A stretch of 64,000 nt of DNA, from assembly GCA_964059195.1 (NCBI GenBank), contig CAXKWD010000013.1, positions 24,342,611 through 24,406,610 of the forward strand, written 5' to 3'. Below are positions 32,361 to 45,482 of the stretch, in pieces. How positions within the stretch are numbered: position 1 is the stretch's first letter; every line of letters starts with the position of its first letter. The notes beneath the pieces were generated by a model, which did no database searches, was not told the DNA's origin, and saw nothing but the letters and a program-made list of their open reading frames with translations. The position numbers and the translations under genes are program-made. The DNA is from Ectobius pallidus. Taxonomy: Eukaryota; Arthropoda; Insecta; Blattodea; Ectobiidae.

Positions 32361-33289
32361 CCTTGTACCCAACGGTTTGTCAGCCTGTTCATCCTCGAAG
32401 AATTCGCTAGATCGTGGTATAAAAGGAACTGCTTCACTGGGGGTGGGTTGGGTGGGATATGTCTCATACGAAGGTGCACCTTATATTTTTTTTCCCCAAA
32501 AGCGGTGAGCAAGGTCATTAGACCTATGCAAAAATTAATGATGTGGGGAAAGTATGTATAATACCACAAAGGTGAGAGTGTATAATTGTTGACTAGAATA
32601 TGTAGTAAAGTATGTATGGTGACACCAGGGGTGTACATTTGTATATGTGTAAATGCACGATACAAGAATAAATTAGACTGCATCACATGCAGAAACATAT
32701 CCCCATTGTGAACAGGATGGGTGGGAGAAGCGGTGTAACACGAAGGCCTTGCTTTGAGCCCACTTGGGCGATTAGTGTGCACTGGGATGAGCAAAATGGT
32801 ACCCATTACCAGCTTTCGTGTTCCTGAATTAGCAGTTCCAGTAAAAAAGTTCACGTAGTCTCGCATCCAAACTAGCATTTCCTGACTTTATCTTCTGCAC
32901 AAGTTTTTGTATCGAAGTTCGCAAGTGCTTCACAGCTGTGTTCATCTGGAACAGGCTCCCATCATAATAGTAGACGAGCTTATTCTTTGTGTTTATTGTA
33001 TTGTAAATTGCATGCAAGCATTATATCATTTCATTTTTAAATGTGCCATTGAACTTTACACTCATTTTTTATATTGTCTCCTATATCATACAGTGGTTAT
33101 ATAACGAGAGGTCCCGATATTATCAAGGAATTCTTTGCTCCAGACCCTGTGGTGTAGTCGAGGGTATACGCACGTACAAATTTTCATCCAATTTATTACA
33201 GCCAGAGTGCTGACATTTTGCACACTTATTTAACATACGTTAATGAAGAACCTGTATCTTCATGGCTTTGGTGTTATATTTATTATAAA
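32361..33289. other. Unassigned sequence
   Basis: The 185-codon minus-strand frame (32321-32878) begins in the minisatellite flank and has no recognisable domain. No repeats with defined ends. Confidence 0.35.
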
Positions 33290-34110
33290 ATTTTAGGATA
33301 TTTTTGTTCGACCATACTAATCATTTCGAAACTGATTTTCATTATGACATCGGTGTGGTATCGATTACTATCGAATACGGAATGATATTGAGACCTTGAG
33401 AGTAGCAGCTGAAAAAAGCGTAATATTAAAAAAGTATTGAAAATATAAATTCTGACCGTGTTAATTTTAATATACTGAAGGGATTTTATTATGTGTTGTC
33501 AAAATCCGTTGGTTTCAAGAAAAAGAGCAAAAAGACTATGACAATCAGCTGATGCGATGGTCAGTGTGCCCGTTTGTTTTAGTGAATCTAAAATCTCAAA
33601 ACTTAAACATTTAGACTAATATTGTGGTCGAACAAAAACAAAACTTGCCGATAGTGGTAATTAAGATACTCATACGAAAATTGTGCAACTTGATTTGCTC
33701 GTTTCATAAACATACTCCTATCTTAATAAATGGGGGTACGCCGTAGCGTAGTGGTTGAGGCGCTGCGCTACAAACCGCAAGGTCGTGGGTTCGATTCCCG
33801 ATGAAGTCGGGAAGATTTTTCAATTGGCCTGATCCTTCTGGTGGCACTATGGCCCTGGGGTCGACTCAGCCTCTAACAGAAATGAGTACCAGGAGCAATC
33901 CTGGGGGTAAAGGCGGCCGGTGCGTAAGGCTGTCAACCTTACCATCTTCACGTGCCGAATATCTAATATCTGGGAGCCTCAAACTCCTGGAACCCGCTGG
34001 GCCTCCATGGTATGTTTAGGGATTACTTCACTTTACCTTAATAAATACCACAATAGGCTTGTTGTATAATGTAGGCTACAGGTACTATTTTATGTTGGAA
34101 ATTTCAATAC
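33290..34110 (-). repeat. Dispersed repeat R1, reverse copy, interrupted by a SINE
   Basis: This matches 3490-4260 in opposite orientation: GACCTTGAGAGTAGCAGCTG, TCAAAATCCGTTGGTTTC, CAATCAGCTGATGCGATGG and GTGAATCTAAAATCTCAAAA are the reverse-strand equivalents. The repeat resumes after the SINE (from 34047). Comparison with the forward copy shows the SINE target CTTAATAAAT as a single copy. Confidence 0.65.
33732..34036 (+). mobile_element. SINE-A, full-length copy with 10-bp target duplication
   Basis: Begins GGGGTACGCCGTAGCGTAGT, with an A-box near 33744-33754 and B-box GGTTCGATTCC at 33788-33798, in a tRNA-like head of about 75 bp. The body ends GGGATTACTTCACTTTAC. CTTAATAAAT flanks it at 33722-33731 and 34037-34046. 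Other copies are at 10421-10727 and 59278-59515. The 72-codon frame inside (33801-34019) is not credible. Pol III transcription from the internal promoter is expected from the family. Confidence 0.88.
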
Positions 34111-34985
<875 letters not shown>

Positions 34986-37100
34986 GTAATACTAACAATA
35001 ATAATAATGGCAATTACTATGATTATTAAAATATGTTAAAACACGTGTCATTTCCAACATTCATAACGAATGTCTTAAATCATTAGGGGGGCATTCATAC
35101 AATAACAATTGCATTGCAGTTTGATTCGCGCTGATGTAAAAGAGATTCAGTTGCTTTAAAAATTTTAATTTACCAAAGTCACAGCCCTGGTATAACCATA
35201 TTTGTATCACAAGCCACCAGTGCAAACTGAATACAGCAAGTCCAATACACTACTCCTTCCACGCATTAACCCCTCTGTTGTGATCGATTTCGCTATGTAA
35301 TTTTGGGTTTTCATGCTTCAACTCGTTTCGTTAGTAGGATAAATAGTCAGCTCATTTCACTGCGGAACTATTTTTCTGCACTGTACAATTCAGGTACATG
35401 GATTATTGGGGTTGGTTGTTTGTCACAGTTCAGGCCTGTGATCGACGTCTTTGTGCCCAAAATTTCATTGCAGGTTCATCTCTTCTGGCTCTAAACATAG
35501 CAATTATTATGGTCCAAGACTCTATAACTCTATAATTAGGTCACATCCAGAAATAGTACATATGAACAGCAAAAAATTCAATAAGTTTATCAAAAATCTT
35601 ATTTCATAGTTCAAAATTTACTTCACTCTGTAATTAGTAGACAATTAAGGAACCATTTTATTTCTTATTGGCCTAACTCAGGATTTCAATTTTGTCCTTC
35701 CCACTTTTCTTTTTTCTTTTTATTTTTTCTGTTCTTTCTTCTTCTTCTATTATTATTTTTCTAGGTATTGATTTAAAATTAGTTATATTTTCATTATGCA
35801 TTTGTATTTGTGTACTAATTTTGTAATGTAAAAGGCTTAACTGTGCCCAAGCACGAGCGCTTGCTCATTCGGTTGGTCTTGTGTTGTATAAAATATATTT
35901 ATTTATAAATGAACATCTAAAACAAACAAAAAAGGTGTTTCTTTACATGTTTGTAAATCTGCAGACCTGTCATGTTTGTAAACACATAAACCCGCTATCT
36001 TAAGTACAGAAAGCCAGAGCCATGCTTACAGGCATCTCTCCTATAGATAAAGGCGTCTGAAAGATGTTCTAATAAGAATAAGAATGGAATTCTATTGTAA
36101 GGTTTCAGTCTCCATTAATTATCTGTTTTATTAATTGGTTTTCTTTTTTCAGCACGGGCTCTACTCGCGTGTTCAATTGTATGGCTTATTCTCTGCTCGA
36201 CCATAATCTCATAAGTCTGCTTGTGATTCACTAAATGAATTTATACCGTACCCATCCAATAAGATTGTGGTTAAATTGCATTATTGACTATACGAAATTA
36301 AACATCGCAGAAGACAACGAAAAGATCAGAACAAAGAGAACCCCTTTACAAATTACTTTTTTTTTTTCTTTAGAACATTTCTGATCACGTAAGGTAGTTT
36401 TTACATAATTTGAATTAAAGGGATCTTTTACTATCTACACAATAAACTAAAATGAAGCTACTAGTAAAATAAACACGGCTCCTGATTTTCAAGAATGTCC
36501 ACCTGTATTTCACAATTGTTAAAAGAACGATACAATCAACTGAGTACCCAACCACTGTTATTTGAGGCTGTATCCAGTTAAGGCACAATCAAATTTCACA
36601 TCAGATCTGATATATCTTCAATCAGCTCCATGGAATGAAGTGTAATTCGTTTAATCGGAGAAGTTTCGTTCCTTCGGCTATCTTACGTTTTACGAAGCTG
36701 CATCGTGAAATTGATCAACCTGAAAGTAGACATGGAAAGAATGTAGATGTGTCCACTTTACGGGACATCATTCCAAAATCTCCTAGCGCACGAACGACCC
36801 TGAGATTTTAAGCAAGCAGGCAAACAAAGGGATTGTTGTTTGTCTATTTCATCAGTTCTGTTTTATTTACTTTGGTTATTCTTTTAAGAATGTGTACCGT
36901 GTATCTTATGAATAAAATATACAGCACCTGGTCTGAGAAATGCGTTACTCCGAATGAAGACGAAGAAAAGAAAGCCTAAAGACTCTAAGGGAAGTAGTGC
37001 AGGAATAAACATCAGAAAAAAAATAATTTACTTAACAACTTAAACGTTATGTTAGATTTTTATAAATGTTCCTAACAATGTCAACGTGTTTGATAGTGTA
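34986..37100. other. Unassigned sequence
   Basis: Includes a pyrimidine-rich tract (35697-35765). Nothing protein-like was recognised. Confidence 0.4.
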
Positions 37101-37362
37101 CAGGTAGGGAAAAAAAGCGGACCGACTCTTGTAGCTGATTTCAGAGCCTTGTGATACGTAAATAAACGTAAGCGATGTAACGGAAACGTTTGTTTTCACA
37201 AGCAATGCAAATTACGTGAAATCATTTCTCAATTGATTGTCTATATTGTCTAGAACAAATTTCAATACATTCCCTGCTATCCTGTGAATGCCGCTAGGCA
37301 TGCGCAGTGGCTCATATCGGCAACTTAGATATTTTAGTCGGTCCGCTTTTTCCCCCTACCAG
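37101..37362. mobile_element. Mariner-type MITE with TA duplication
   Basis: The inverted ends CAGGTAGGGAAAAAAAGCGG and (right, reversed) CTGGTAGGGGGAAAAAGCGG, both followed by ACCGAC, are flanked by TA on both sides (37099-37100 and 37363-37364). Short element (262 bp) and TA target are the Tc1/mariner pattern. Non-coding. Confidence 0.75.
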
Positions 37363-37364
37363 TA

Positions 37365-38179
37365 CATCAATATAGTCTACGAACGAAAACATAGCCATAA
37401 AGCAGTGCATTACATCCGCAGCCTTTGAGCCCAATCGGATAATTTGTATTACTATTTACCTCATGAATTAGTAACCAATCCAAAATAAATTAAGTAATGT
37501 TCAACCAACTAAGATTTCATCTGTGACTAAATCTGAACACATGCTTACTTTTGAGTTATGCATTAGATAACAGTTTATCGTCGATTTGAATTGTTTATGC
37601 ATAAAGGAAAGCAATTTTTAAAAAAATACCTATAATTATTTAAAATTCTACTTCAACATGTACACAATACAAAATATTTTAGAAATGAATGCATATTCAA
37701 ATTTCTTTGTCGTTGTTAACTATTATTTAGCTCTCAATAAGAACATAAAAAATTGAAAAAGCTTTAACATTAAATAATACTAATATACAATAATAGCGAG
37801 CGTGTTAACCTAACTCTAAGACCGTATTTTTCTTGGAATTAGTGCAGAAACGTGAAAACGTCATAGGGAGTTCATTAAACAAGTCCAAGTTCACCCAGAC
37901 CTATATTTGCCCCAGTTTTACAAGAAAGCATGTCGTACGTTCATCGTGACTTAATCAGGCAGACAGTTTAATGTTAAAATCACAGCACGGTAAGAATATC
38001 ATAATATGTTACATAAAACGCGCAGATGTAAAGATTGTATTTTGTTGTCTCAAAAATTTGTATTTTGAATTACTGTGATTTGAACAGTATGCATTTCACT
38101 TGGGAATAGACACCTAACCCTTTACCCTGTAGCCCAACATCCCTTATGGGTAGGCTCTACTATCAAATCGCTGCTTCAT
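37365..38179. other. Unassigned AT-rich sequence
   Basis: Nothing recognised. Confidence 0.4.
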
Positions 38180-38360
38180 TTAGCTAAACCTACCATGGCA
38201 GATGGCTCCTCAATCGTCCCCACGAGACTGAGTGTACCCAGTTCCAGACTTCCCTACTTCAATTATATCCAAGAAGATACCGTGGATCGAACTCGGACCT
38301 ACGGGTTCGTAGCCAAATACGCTGCTAAGCACTATACTACGCAAGCGGTCCTTACCAATT
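38180..38360 (-). mobile_element. SINE-C copy with tRNA-like head
   Basis: On the minus strand it starts with a tRNA-like stretch (CTTGCGTAGTATAGTGCTTA, A-box-like) and a B-box GAGTTCGATCCAC. It then carries the body landmark seen on the plus strand as CCACGAGACTGAGTGTACCC and TTCCAGACTTCCCTACTTC. Those body words recur at 14700-14830, 39050-39185 and 52380-52600. No target duplication found. The short plus-strand frame across it is not a gene. Confidence 0.55.
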
Positions 38361-39049
38361 ATAGGCTGCTAAAAACGTTTTAACATAATTCCATCATTGC
38401 TTTGTATTTATACCTCCGGTTATATTATAATATACAATGAGTTACGTATGTAGACGTAAACCACAATGTCGCCTATTGTTGATATTTTATTCCAGCAATA
38501 ATAAAAAATGAAAGCTTCCGTATATGCCCCGACTGTGATTATTTGTGCTCTTTCAAAAATAACACAAGCGAAAAGGCTACTAGTAATGTAAACTGTTTCC
38601 ACAATTAGAAAAGCTGATTAAATTATTAAAGCCGCAATCGCACATTTAAGGGATTTCATATTTGTTATACACAACAGAATAATCTGGAGCTTTAAGCTAA
38701 CTCGTCTATACCCCTCCATGTTTTAGAGCCAGCAAATCAGCAACTTGCCGTCGAAGGAAATATATTTTGTTTAACTTATGGTTTTCATTTTTATAACTTG
38801 CAGAACCTTAGGGCCCTTTCACACTGGGACACAAGTGACGGTCACAGCATTTACGGATTGCCAAGACAGCAAAGTTGTATATACAATTCATATATATAGT
38901 CGAGCTCAGCGAAACTACTTATCCAGTCATGAGTTTAGATTTGATTAATCCAGAAGATTTTATATGTGAAGTGGAATGTCGCCCTGCTATTTGGGAAGTC
39001 AACAGCGATGATTAATTGTTTTAGCATGCAAACTTAAACTGCCATAGGT
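38361..39049. other. Unassigned sequence
   Basis: TTAGGGCCCTTTCACACTGG at 38808-38827 resembles a DNA-transposon terminus, but no inverted partner was found. Confidence 0.35.
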
Positions 39050-39185
39050 AGCCGACTCCAACGACCGGCTTACTAAACCGGAGCCGCTACTTCCTCTTCT
39101 CAGTTTGTGTCACGAGGCTGAGTGCACCCCAACCCAGACCTCCCTACTTAAGAAAAATCCGAGGAGGTACTTACTTCATCGATGG
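39050..39185. repeat. SINE-C body fragment
   Basis: Contains TCACGAGGCTGAGTGCACCC and CCCAGACCTCCCTACTTAAG, closely matching the body of the SINE at 38180-38360. Limits uncertain. Confidence 0.5.
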
Positions 39186-39268
39186 CAACAGACAACTCCT
39201 AAGTAAGCTAAAGGAATATTATCTATTTTATGGAAACCGGAGATTCATTGCCGCAGTTGCCTGAGGTA

Positions 39269-39321
39269 CAACAACAGCAACAACAACAACAACAACAACA
39301 ACAATAATAATAATAATAATC

Positions 39322-39397
<76 letters not shown>
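39269..39397. repeat. Compound (CAA)n-(TAA)n microsatellite
   Basis: About a dozen CAA units run directly into about 30 TAA units, with one TCA variant. The poly-Cys/poly-Tyr frame on the minus strand is an artefact. Confidence 0.95.
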
Positions 39398-39398
<1 letters not shown>

Positions 39399-40631
39399 TG
39401 TATCTATTGTTCGTTATGGTCACTCAAAATTAAATGTTATGATATAGGTCTATCACCTTTACTCCAAAATTTCATATTTGTGAATATTCTGATGGGCACG
39501 TACACCAGATGCTCAGTGCTAATAAAACTGTGAGGCGGAAACAGGCAGTTGAAAATAATTACTTCCCAGTCAACAACAAATAAATCAGAAATCAGGACAT
39601 ATTTCTACCTTACAATTTCTTACAAGCGTTTCCTTAAAATCCTTTCATGTAACCTTTTGAACAGATGTAGGGCTATTTATTTTTATTTATGTACTTATTT
39701 TGCTATATACTTTGATAGTGTGTTTACAATTGGATGTTTTTTTCATATAAATTATAACCTTTCATACTTTATATTCAATGTTGTTCAATCCTGGATTTCG
39801 TCATTTACAAAAATATCACCGGGGAGCCTAGTGGGTTATTTCCAATACTAGGAAAGAAAATTTGTGTATAAATCCAACCTTCCAATGTCCCCTTTCAGGG
39901 TTATTTGCTTTGTTGGGGTTAGTGCAAATAACCCCTTTCTTACTTACAAACAGAATACGCATATTTCCATCTGCACCTGAGTGTACCACTAGTAGGCAAG
40001 GTCTAGGAGCGCCCTAGTGACGGGTACATTTACATATATTTGTGTATTTTTAATACACACTTAATACTAACATTTTACATCACTGTGGAAAATGATCAGC
40101 ATCTTTTCTGTAATGTACAGTAATCCATGATTCGTCATAACGTATTTTAATTTTAAACTGTTTCTTCTTTATAGAAATGATTTGAACGTCGATACAGTAT
40201 ATTTTTAAAAACATGTGGCCTTTATACTAGATTCCACATGATTACTGCGACCAGTAGTTACCACTTGCCTTCTTTTTCACTTTCGTTCAGTATACGATTT
40301 TATATTTTTTCGTGATGATTTTAACTAATAGTAAGTATTCTTTATTCCCTGTACTTAGCCTAACTTTTCCTATCTGTTTGGTTTATATAACTTAACTTGC
40401 AAACTAAATCCTTTATAATTTGCACTCCACATTAGGACTAAACAATATTAACAATAATGCAAGATGGTCCTTCTAGAAAAGAGTTAGCACAATAGGCCTA
40501 TACTGAAATAATCTAAGTCAATGAGGACATCAACATTCATATGGAAAGATATGAATTTTCCGAACAAAAGTGCACCATTTTTAAGAAGAGGATAAACATG
40601 AATTGATTCATAAAGTCAGGAGAATATTAAT
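39398..40631. other. Unassigned AT-rich sequence
   Basis: A 100-codon frame (39549-39851) has a hydrophobic, low-complexity product without motifs. Nothing else recognised. Confidence 0.4.
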
Positions 40632-41076
40632 CAATGTAGAACTTTAATAATCCGAAGGCCAAATATACGGATTACCAACTTTCCAGATCGATTTTTGTAA
40701 AATTTTGGAAATTATTAGATAACCGGTATGAATAAATGTTTTATTTCAAAGTGTATCAATACGTAATATTCTGTTACGTACAACAGTATGGAAATTCCTT
40801 TTTAATACTTCATTGTAGGCCTTCTTATATTTACTCAGAGTTCTGTACAAGTAATTAAAGATACTACTTTTGCTTCAATTTTTGTGGCATGTTTTCTTTA
40901 CATAAGTTAATATTGTGTTTAAGTATTTGTGGCCTTTGTTCTTTTAACATTTGCAATACAGCACTTTCTCAATTGCAAGTTTTTACGGCGGCTATCACTT
41001 GGAAGCCAACTTCCGGATTACTGCGTATCCAGATCTTACAAATTCCCAATTAGTCCGGATAACGGAAGTTCTATTG
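40632..41076. mobile_element. Pogo/Tigger-like MITE
   Basis: The right terminus, read inward on the minus strand, is CAATAGAACTTCCGTTATCC. The left terminus is a decayed match (CAATGTAGAACTTTAATAATCC). Subterminal echoes GGATTACCAACTTTCCAGATC and its reverse (GATCTGGATACGCAGTAATC region) support one 445-bp element. Termini of the form CARTRGAACYYCNGTTATCC are typical of pogo/Tigger elements. A TA follows the right end; the left TA is not clear. Older than the hAT MITEs here, judging by divergence. Confidence 0.65.
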
Positions 41077-43007
41077 TATTCCTTAAGTATCTTCAGCAAA
41101 GTATCTTTATTATATTACGGATGACAAATAGAAACACAGCGGAAGACAGCATTGAATATTCGTCGTTTATGGAATAACGCAAGTGTGGTACTGCATCCCA
41201 GTACGTTAAAAAGCCTGTTACATAAGAAATGTATAAATAACGACGAAAGTGACGGATGTAAGCTTCGTCTATCTAGGAGTTGGACATTGCCTGAGCCTTA
41301 TTCCAAGAATACTAATCAGAAATCTCCGATGGTAACTTTATCTACCTCCCGCAATATCATATTAGAACTATACCAAAATACCTTACTATTCTGTTTAAGC
41401 AATAATGTCAAATAACAATATAATGCGTTGTCTTCAAAGACTATACTGTATTAAAAAGCGACGCTTACGGCAGAATTGAACATAATCTTCAAGTAAATCC
41501 AACAATTACAGTCCCTGATAATTTCTACCAATGTCTGATAATAAAAAGACAATGTTTTGAATAATTAAATAATTACCTTTTTCTGAGAATCACTGTAAAT
41601 TTAACTATCGGTACTTTAAGCACAGCTTGAAGAAATGTCATTTTTCAACACGGTATATATTTCAAGAGAAAGATACATCTAACTAAAGAAACAAGTTTTC
41701 CATTAGATTAAATGTTAAGTAAATATCTTTCGACAAGTAGTTGAGGAAAAGATTTCATTCTAAAATTTTCTTTATTCTCTATGTATCATTTAATTACATT
41801 CGCCGAAGGAGAAGGAAAGAGAGAGAGAGAGACAAATTTAGATAACATAACCTGTCTGCTTTTGTTCTTTCTCTGCATACTTCAGTTGAGATATTCTGTG
41901 CTTGCTGTATGAAAGGAAAAGAATTGGAATGAATGATTTCCAATGAAACTCTCTAAAAGGAACAAGTCCAATTTCTGTAAAAGCATAAAAAATATTGGTT
42001 ACTGTTCTATCCACCTTCAAACCCAAGTTGACTTGTACACGGTCTGTCTCCGGTACATTCCCAAAGCATCGGAGAAGAGTGGAGAAGATAAGAGAAGATT
42101 CCGGATCCTCCCATTACATTCTTCTGATGTATTCTCTACTTCCTCATTCCTTCCTGCCTTACTTCCACAAAAATATAGCCAGAAGGTCATGTGAGAGTTA
42201 AGATTGGCACTAATAAAAGCATGCGCGGCTGACTGTCGCAAGAGAGTATTTCATCAGTTGATCAGCATTCCGTTACAGTTACGCATCAATCTGTTTTGTA
42301 TATGAATTAAGGGGAGAAGATACCGCCAATCTCAGCCATGATAAAATTGTCAATTTCAATGTATCTTCTCTCAAGAACTGTAAACAGTAAGTAAATTATT
42401 ATTTTTTCATTTACATTTACGCTCCTGAGCAACGAAGTCACATTTTTAGGGAAGTTTCTTTAAAAATGTAGAATGTAGAATTGCTTTTATAATTACCCAT
42501 ATTTTTGAAAATTTTAGTAGTGAAAAATCTGAATATTAGTCCTGATATTGAACTGTGCCATGAAGTTAAAAAGTGTAAAATTCTGCTAATATAACAACTA
42601 AATAGATTGTAAAATATTCCCACATCTGCGATGAATAGTTTCAGAGAAATGAGGCTAGAAAAAGAAAACGTTATGGGAAAATTATGGGAAAACGACTTAG
42701 TCCTGCGTTGCTCTCTGTTGATCCAACACTCACCAAAGGCTTGCATTATTTACCCTAAATTAAATTTAGTTCTATGTTTGTTTTTCATGAGATACATAAG
42801 AAAGAATAGACAAAAAATAACGAAGAATATTACAAAACAGGCCTATAATACGAGATATAAGTACATTATAGGTCTATAACTAGTATGTTATTGAAGCTGT
42901 CATTTCAGAATTTTAAATAGGCATATTACATTTCCACAAAAAAATGCCTCATACTATTAAATTAACCAATAAAATTTAAAAAAAAACTGTATTTTGACCC
43001 ATCTTAA
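41077..43007. other. Unassigned AT-rich sequence
   Basis: Short GA-dinucleotide run at 41818-41833. Opposite-strand frame pairs at 41838-42241 and 42438-42879 overlap each other and lack motifs. Confidence 0.4.
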
Positions 43008-43128
43008 GTCTAGCGGTGAGCGGAGGGCCGAGCTGGTGGCATAGTGGGGGAAAGACATAGACAGTAAATGCAAGCGAATGGTAAGGTAGTGGGGGAACGC
43101 TAGCTCGGCCTTCAGCTCACCGCTAGAC
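43008..43128. mobile_element. Palindromic mini-element, GC-rich arms
   Basis: GTCTAGCGGTGAGCGGAGGG at the left and CAGCTCACCGCTAGAC at the right form 27-bp arms with three mismatches, ending in GCCGAGCT/AGCTCGGC. A 121-bp element that is unusually GC-rich for the window. No target duplication. Confidence 0.6.
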
Positions 43129-43897
43129 AGTACCTTCTCCCCTTCAAGAGAGATGATTTCGTGTTCACACTTTTCGCACAGTTGCATGGTCTGCCGACCT
43201 CTCAACCAAATACCTGCAAATTCGTACCTGGCCAAGGGTGAAATTATTTCCCGAACAAAACCCTCTTCCGGGAGCGATTTCTAAGCGACCGCAAATGTCC
43301 GCTTAATAGGTATTGTGTGTTAAACCTCTGTAATAACTTGAATTAATGGGTGTCTTAAGGCCGAAAAATTGCACTAAGAATTGGCTTAACTCCTTCATAG
43401 TTCGCGGAGTGGTGTAACAAGTGGTAATACGGTAATGATGTGATGATCAGACACTCCATGCATTTTCCATCTCACTCGTGGACGATCCATGTAAAATATT
43501 TTCCTCCTCGGAATATATGTTGCCCATTGCCGGGCTTAATCGAGAAACTTTTGTTCAGATGCAAGCACATAAATTAACAGGCTATCGGAGACTACTGTGA
43601 TACAATTATATTTTGTATTACAATTTGTATTTCATATAGCGACAATGGGGATTGTCTTTATTGACTCCTTTCATTTGAGCTATATTTCGCCAGTACTGTA
43701 TATCAAAATGACCAACGTTTGAAAGATACTATGGCAAGATTTTCGGGTGTAAAAATCTTAAAAATTTATTTCTTTGAAGTGAAATGTAGATTTATGAAAT
43801 ATCGTTCATACTATATTATAGATTTACAAACATACTGGAATAAAATGTTGCACTGGCTAAATTACCAATCTATTCACCTTACTATTCCTTACTCTCC
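43129..43897. other. Unassigned sequence
   Basis: Nothing recognised. Confidence 0.4.
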
Positions 43898-44025
43898 TGA
43901 CTGCCTGGTTGTCGCAGTCTGTAGGATGTTTGCTTAGTGTACTCCAGAAAGGGGTTTCGATCTCAGCCCGGGTCGATGGCTTTTAAGTTCTCTTAAATAG
44001 ACTGGCTGTACTGGTGCATCACATC
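43898..44025 (+). mobile_element. SINE-B fragment with degenerate tRNA-like head
   Basis: Plus-strand B-box-like GGTTTCGATCTCAGCCCGGG, followed by TCGATGGCTTTTAAGTTCTC. The GATGGCATTTAAGTGTGC-style motif matches the minus-strand copy at 60235-60370 (GATGGCATTCATGTGTGCGT). Decayed. Confidence 0.5.
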
Positions 44026-44040
44026 AGATATGACTTATTG

Positions 44041-44497
44041 TTTTAAGAACAGATCCCCAGTACTATTTTTAATTTATATAGGTTTAGAAAATAGTTTTAT
44101 GTTCGGGAATAATTATAAACCTGATATATTTGGTAATTATGTAATATGGGGAAGAAAACCGGCAATTTACATTATATAGAAGTTTATAATGTAGATGCAA
44201 ATTTTGAAATCCGAAGCCTAATGTTTAAGGGAAAACAATATGTCGTCTCAACATTTAGACGTGCTGTGGTTTCTGTCTCAACTCGGGGGGGGGGGGGGGG
44301 ATAAATTAATTTTCTAGTTGAAGATTTAGTTGGAAATGTTTTCAAACCAATTTATTCTATTTTTTGTTGTTGTAAATGCTATATTAAACCACAGGTTAAT
44401 GCTGAAAAATTATTTTTATATACATTGTACTCATAAATTTAGAATTTTTCGTTTGTAGTATACTGTGTATTGATATGTAATTATATTTATATTAATC
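44041..44497. other. Unassigned AT-rich sequence with a G homopolymer
   Basis: About 16 consecutive G at 44286-44301. Nothing else. Confidence 0.5.
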
Positions 44498-44662
44498 TAC
44501 TATAATCCTGAAACCACCATTAACGGCCGTGGGTGTCGGCATGCTGACCACATGCCCCCCAATCCTGCCATCTGCCTCCGGGAGATGACGCAGCGGTCGG
44601 GTGGTAGGCCAAGTCCCTCCAGGGATGTAGCGCCACGGAGTTTAGTTTACTATAATCCTGAA
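44498..44662 (-). mobile_element. Short SINE insertion with 15-bp target duplication
   Basis: TACTATAATCCTGAA is duplicated exactly at 44498-44512 and 44648-44662 around 135 bp of GC-rich sequence. The insert, read on the minus strand, includes CTGCGTCATCTCCCGGAGGC and GGGGCATGTGGTCAGCATGC, matching the plus-strand copy at 52380-52600 (GATGCGTCATC, GGGGCATGTGGTCAGCGTGC). The exact duplication shows retroposition; the copy is probably truncated. Confidence 0.72.
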
Positions 44663-45289
44663 CAAGAGCTTTGCTCATATAGTGGTATGTTTGATTTTAT
44701 TTGTTTTTACTTGTATTAAATGTGTAATAATAATAAGAATAATGTAAGTAAGTAATGTTAATAAAAATGTTTAATAATAAAAAAATAATCTAAAAAAAAA
44801 ATGGTCGTGCATTCTCGTGGCTTCGACACAGGATCGTTGAGGAGTGTCGTGAGATATTTCTTATATTTCATTGTACGTTGTACTTTTTCATTTAATCAAG
44901 AAAGGAAAAGCTTGGTAAGTTCAATAATTTTCATTTTTAGTTTGAAGTCCGAAGTGCGTCTAGAATTGATTGCGTTAGCAGCAAAAAGGGAGAGGAAATT
45001 TGATATTAGTTTGCAGTTGGTTAATTAATTGTATTACCTGTTTAGCAGTTAAAATCCGTAAATCGTCTACAGGGTACCGGGTTTGAGCTTTACCTTTTGT
45101 GTGATAATTTAAAGACAGATTTTTCTGGAATGATTTAAATGTTATCTCACAGCACTCGTCGATATTAAAATATTGTAAATTGATTGTTTTGTATCAGTTC
45201 TTAACATTATAAGAAAATGAATCCTTTAATGATTTCGAATATTAGTTCAGAAGATTGTAAATATGTAAATTAATTATAATCTATTGTAT
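44663..45289. other. Unassigned AT-rich sequence
   Basis: Nothing recognised. Confidence 0.4.
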
Positions 45290-45482
45290 GATTTTAATAC
45301 CTTCAATTGGACTGGGTATTGTGTCCTCATTCCCATCCCGCGAAAGGAACTGGCCACTCTATGTGGTATCATCCGGCCTAGTGTCCCTCGGTCGGGCAGT
45401 GGGCCTCCCTCCCGCGGCACTATCCCAGAGCAGGACCGGCCTCCGGGCCGAACACTTCATCATCTTCATCATCATCAAATTG
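45290..45482 (+). repeat. Retroposon-like GC-rich block with (TCA)n tail
   Basis: A GC-rich block (GGTATCATCCGGCCTAGTGT, GGCAGTGGGCCTCCCTCCCG) in AT-rich surroundings ends in TTCATCATCTTCATCATCATC. A sharp GC change plus a trinucleotide tail points to a SINE or LINE 3' end. No target duplication was found. The two short frames across it are not credible genes. Confidence 0.55.

Noticed and set aside
32178..32878. Possible repeat-protein gene across the 33-bp minisatellite
   Set aside because: Both strands are open only because the period is divisible by three; no start or splice context supports a gene.
33735..33805. tRNA gene on the plus strand
   Set aside because: It is the tRNA-like head of SINE-A, shared with copies at 10.4 and 59.3 kb and lacking a tRNA 3' half.
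39223..39423. Poly-Tyr/poly-Cys frame
   Set aside because: It is a translation of (TAA)n and (CAA)n repeats.
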